Shown piece by piece: positions 21,557 to 21,675 of a DNA stretch of 21,675 nt (its first letter is position 1; the number at the start of each line of letters is the position of its first letter). The DNA is taken from contig QXVZ01024046.1 in NCBI GenBank assembly GCA_008931825.1, positions 1 to 21,675 of the forward strand, read 5' to 3'. A model generated the notes under the pieces. It saw only the letters and a list, made by a program, of their open reading frames with translations, made no database searches and was not told the DNA's origin. The translations under genes and the position numbers were made by a program. This DNA comes from Phallusia fumigata (Eukaryota; Chordata; Ascidiacea; Phlebobranchia; Ascidiidae).

Positions 21557-21675
21557 CTGTAAAGATATTACGTTTGTATATACTTGTATAACAGTAATTT
21601 ACGACAATCGTGCGTCAATGTTATTGCTATAGATATCACATTAATGACATGCGTGATTACAGATCTCAAAATTGA

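Noticed and set aside
1-21675. CRISPR arrays, operons, bacterial promoters, rRNA or tRNA genes
   Set aside because: The sequence is eukaryotic with spliced genes, and no such structures were seen.

Overview
The window looks like nuclear DNA of an invertebrate chordate. A tunicate of the Ciona type is most likely, because the genes are compact and intron-rich, the DNA is AT-rich, WSC/sulfotransferase genes sit beside nose-resistant-to-fluoxetine (NRF-6) type acyltransferase genes, and small MITEs fill the introns. The species is inferred from this style, not proven. No prokaryotic or viral content was seen. All convincing genes lie on the minus strand and are split by GT-AG introns. I assembled exons by hand from splice sites, reading phase and comparison between paralogs.

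Layout from left to right, with transcription running right to left. (1) 477-2573: 5' half of NRF-6-like gene A, running off the left edge. (2) 3479-3731: a doubtful two-exon small ORF. (3) 4627-6631: last three exons of a WSCD-type sulfotransferase, gene B. (4) 6931-7412: 3' exons of a WSC-domain protein with a hydrophobic C-terminal tail, gene E. (5) 7413-10269: no confident gene; it holds a 10-bp minisatellite and repeat fragments. (6) 10270-16146: NRF-6-like gene C, complete at its 3' end, but its NRF-core exons are missing at an N gap. (7) 16147-18408: intergenic, with a degenerate tandem repeat. (8) 18409-21556: 3' part of NRF-6-like gene D, running off the right edge.

Genes A, C and D form a paralog cluster. 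Every exon that can be compared between C and D has the same length and phase (284, 159, 190, 169 and 126 nt), and even their introns align, so C and D are a recent tandem duplicate. Their introns differ by MITE insertions. Genes B and E together hold the parts of a WSC-plus-sulfotransferase protein, but as assembled here they appear to be two transcription units. Two places in gene D show perfect or near-perfect direct repeats on either side of a single N, which marks assembly joins and not biology.
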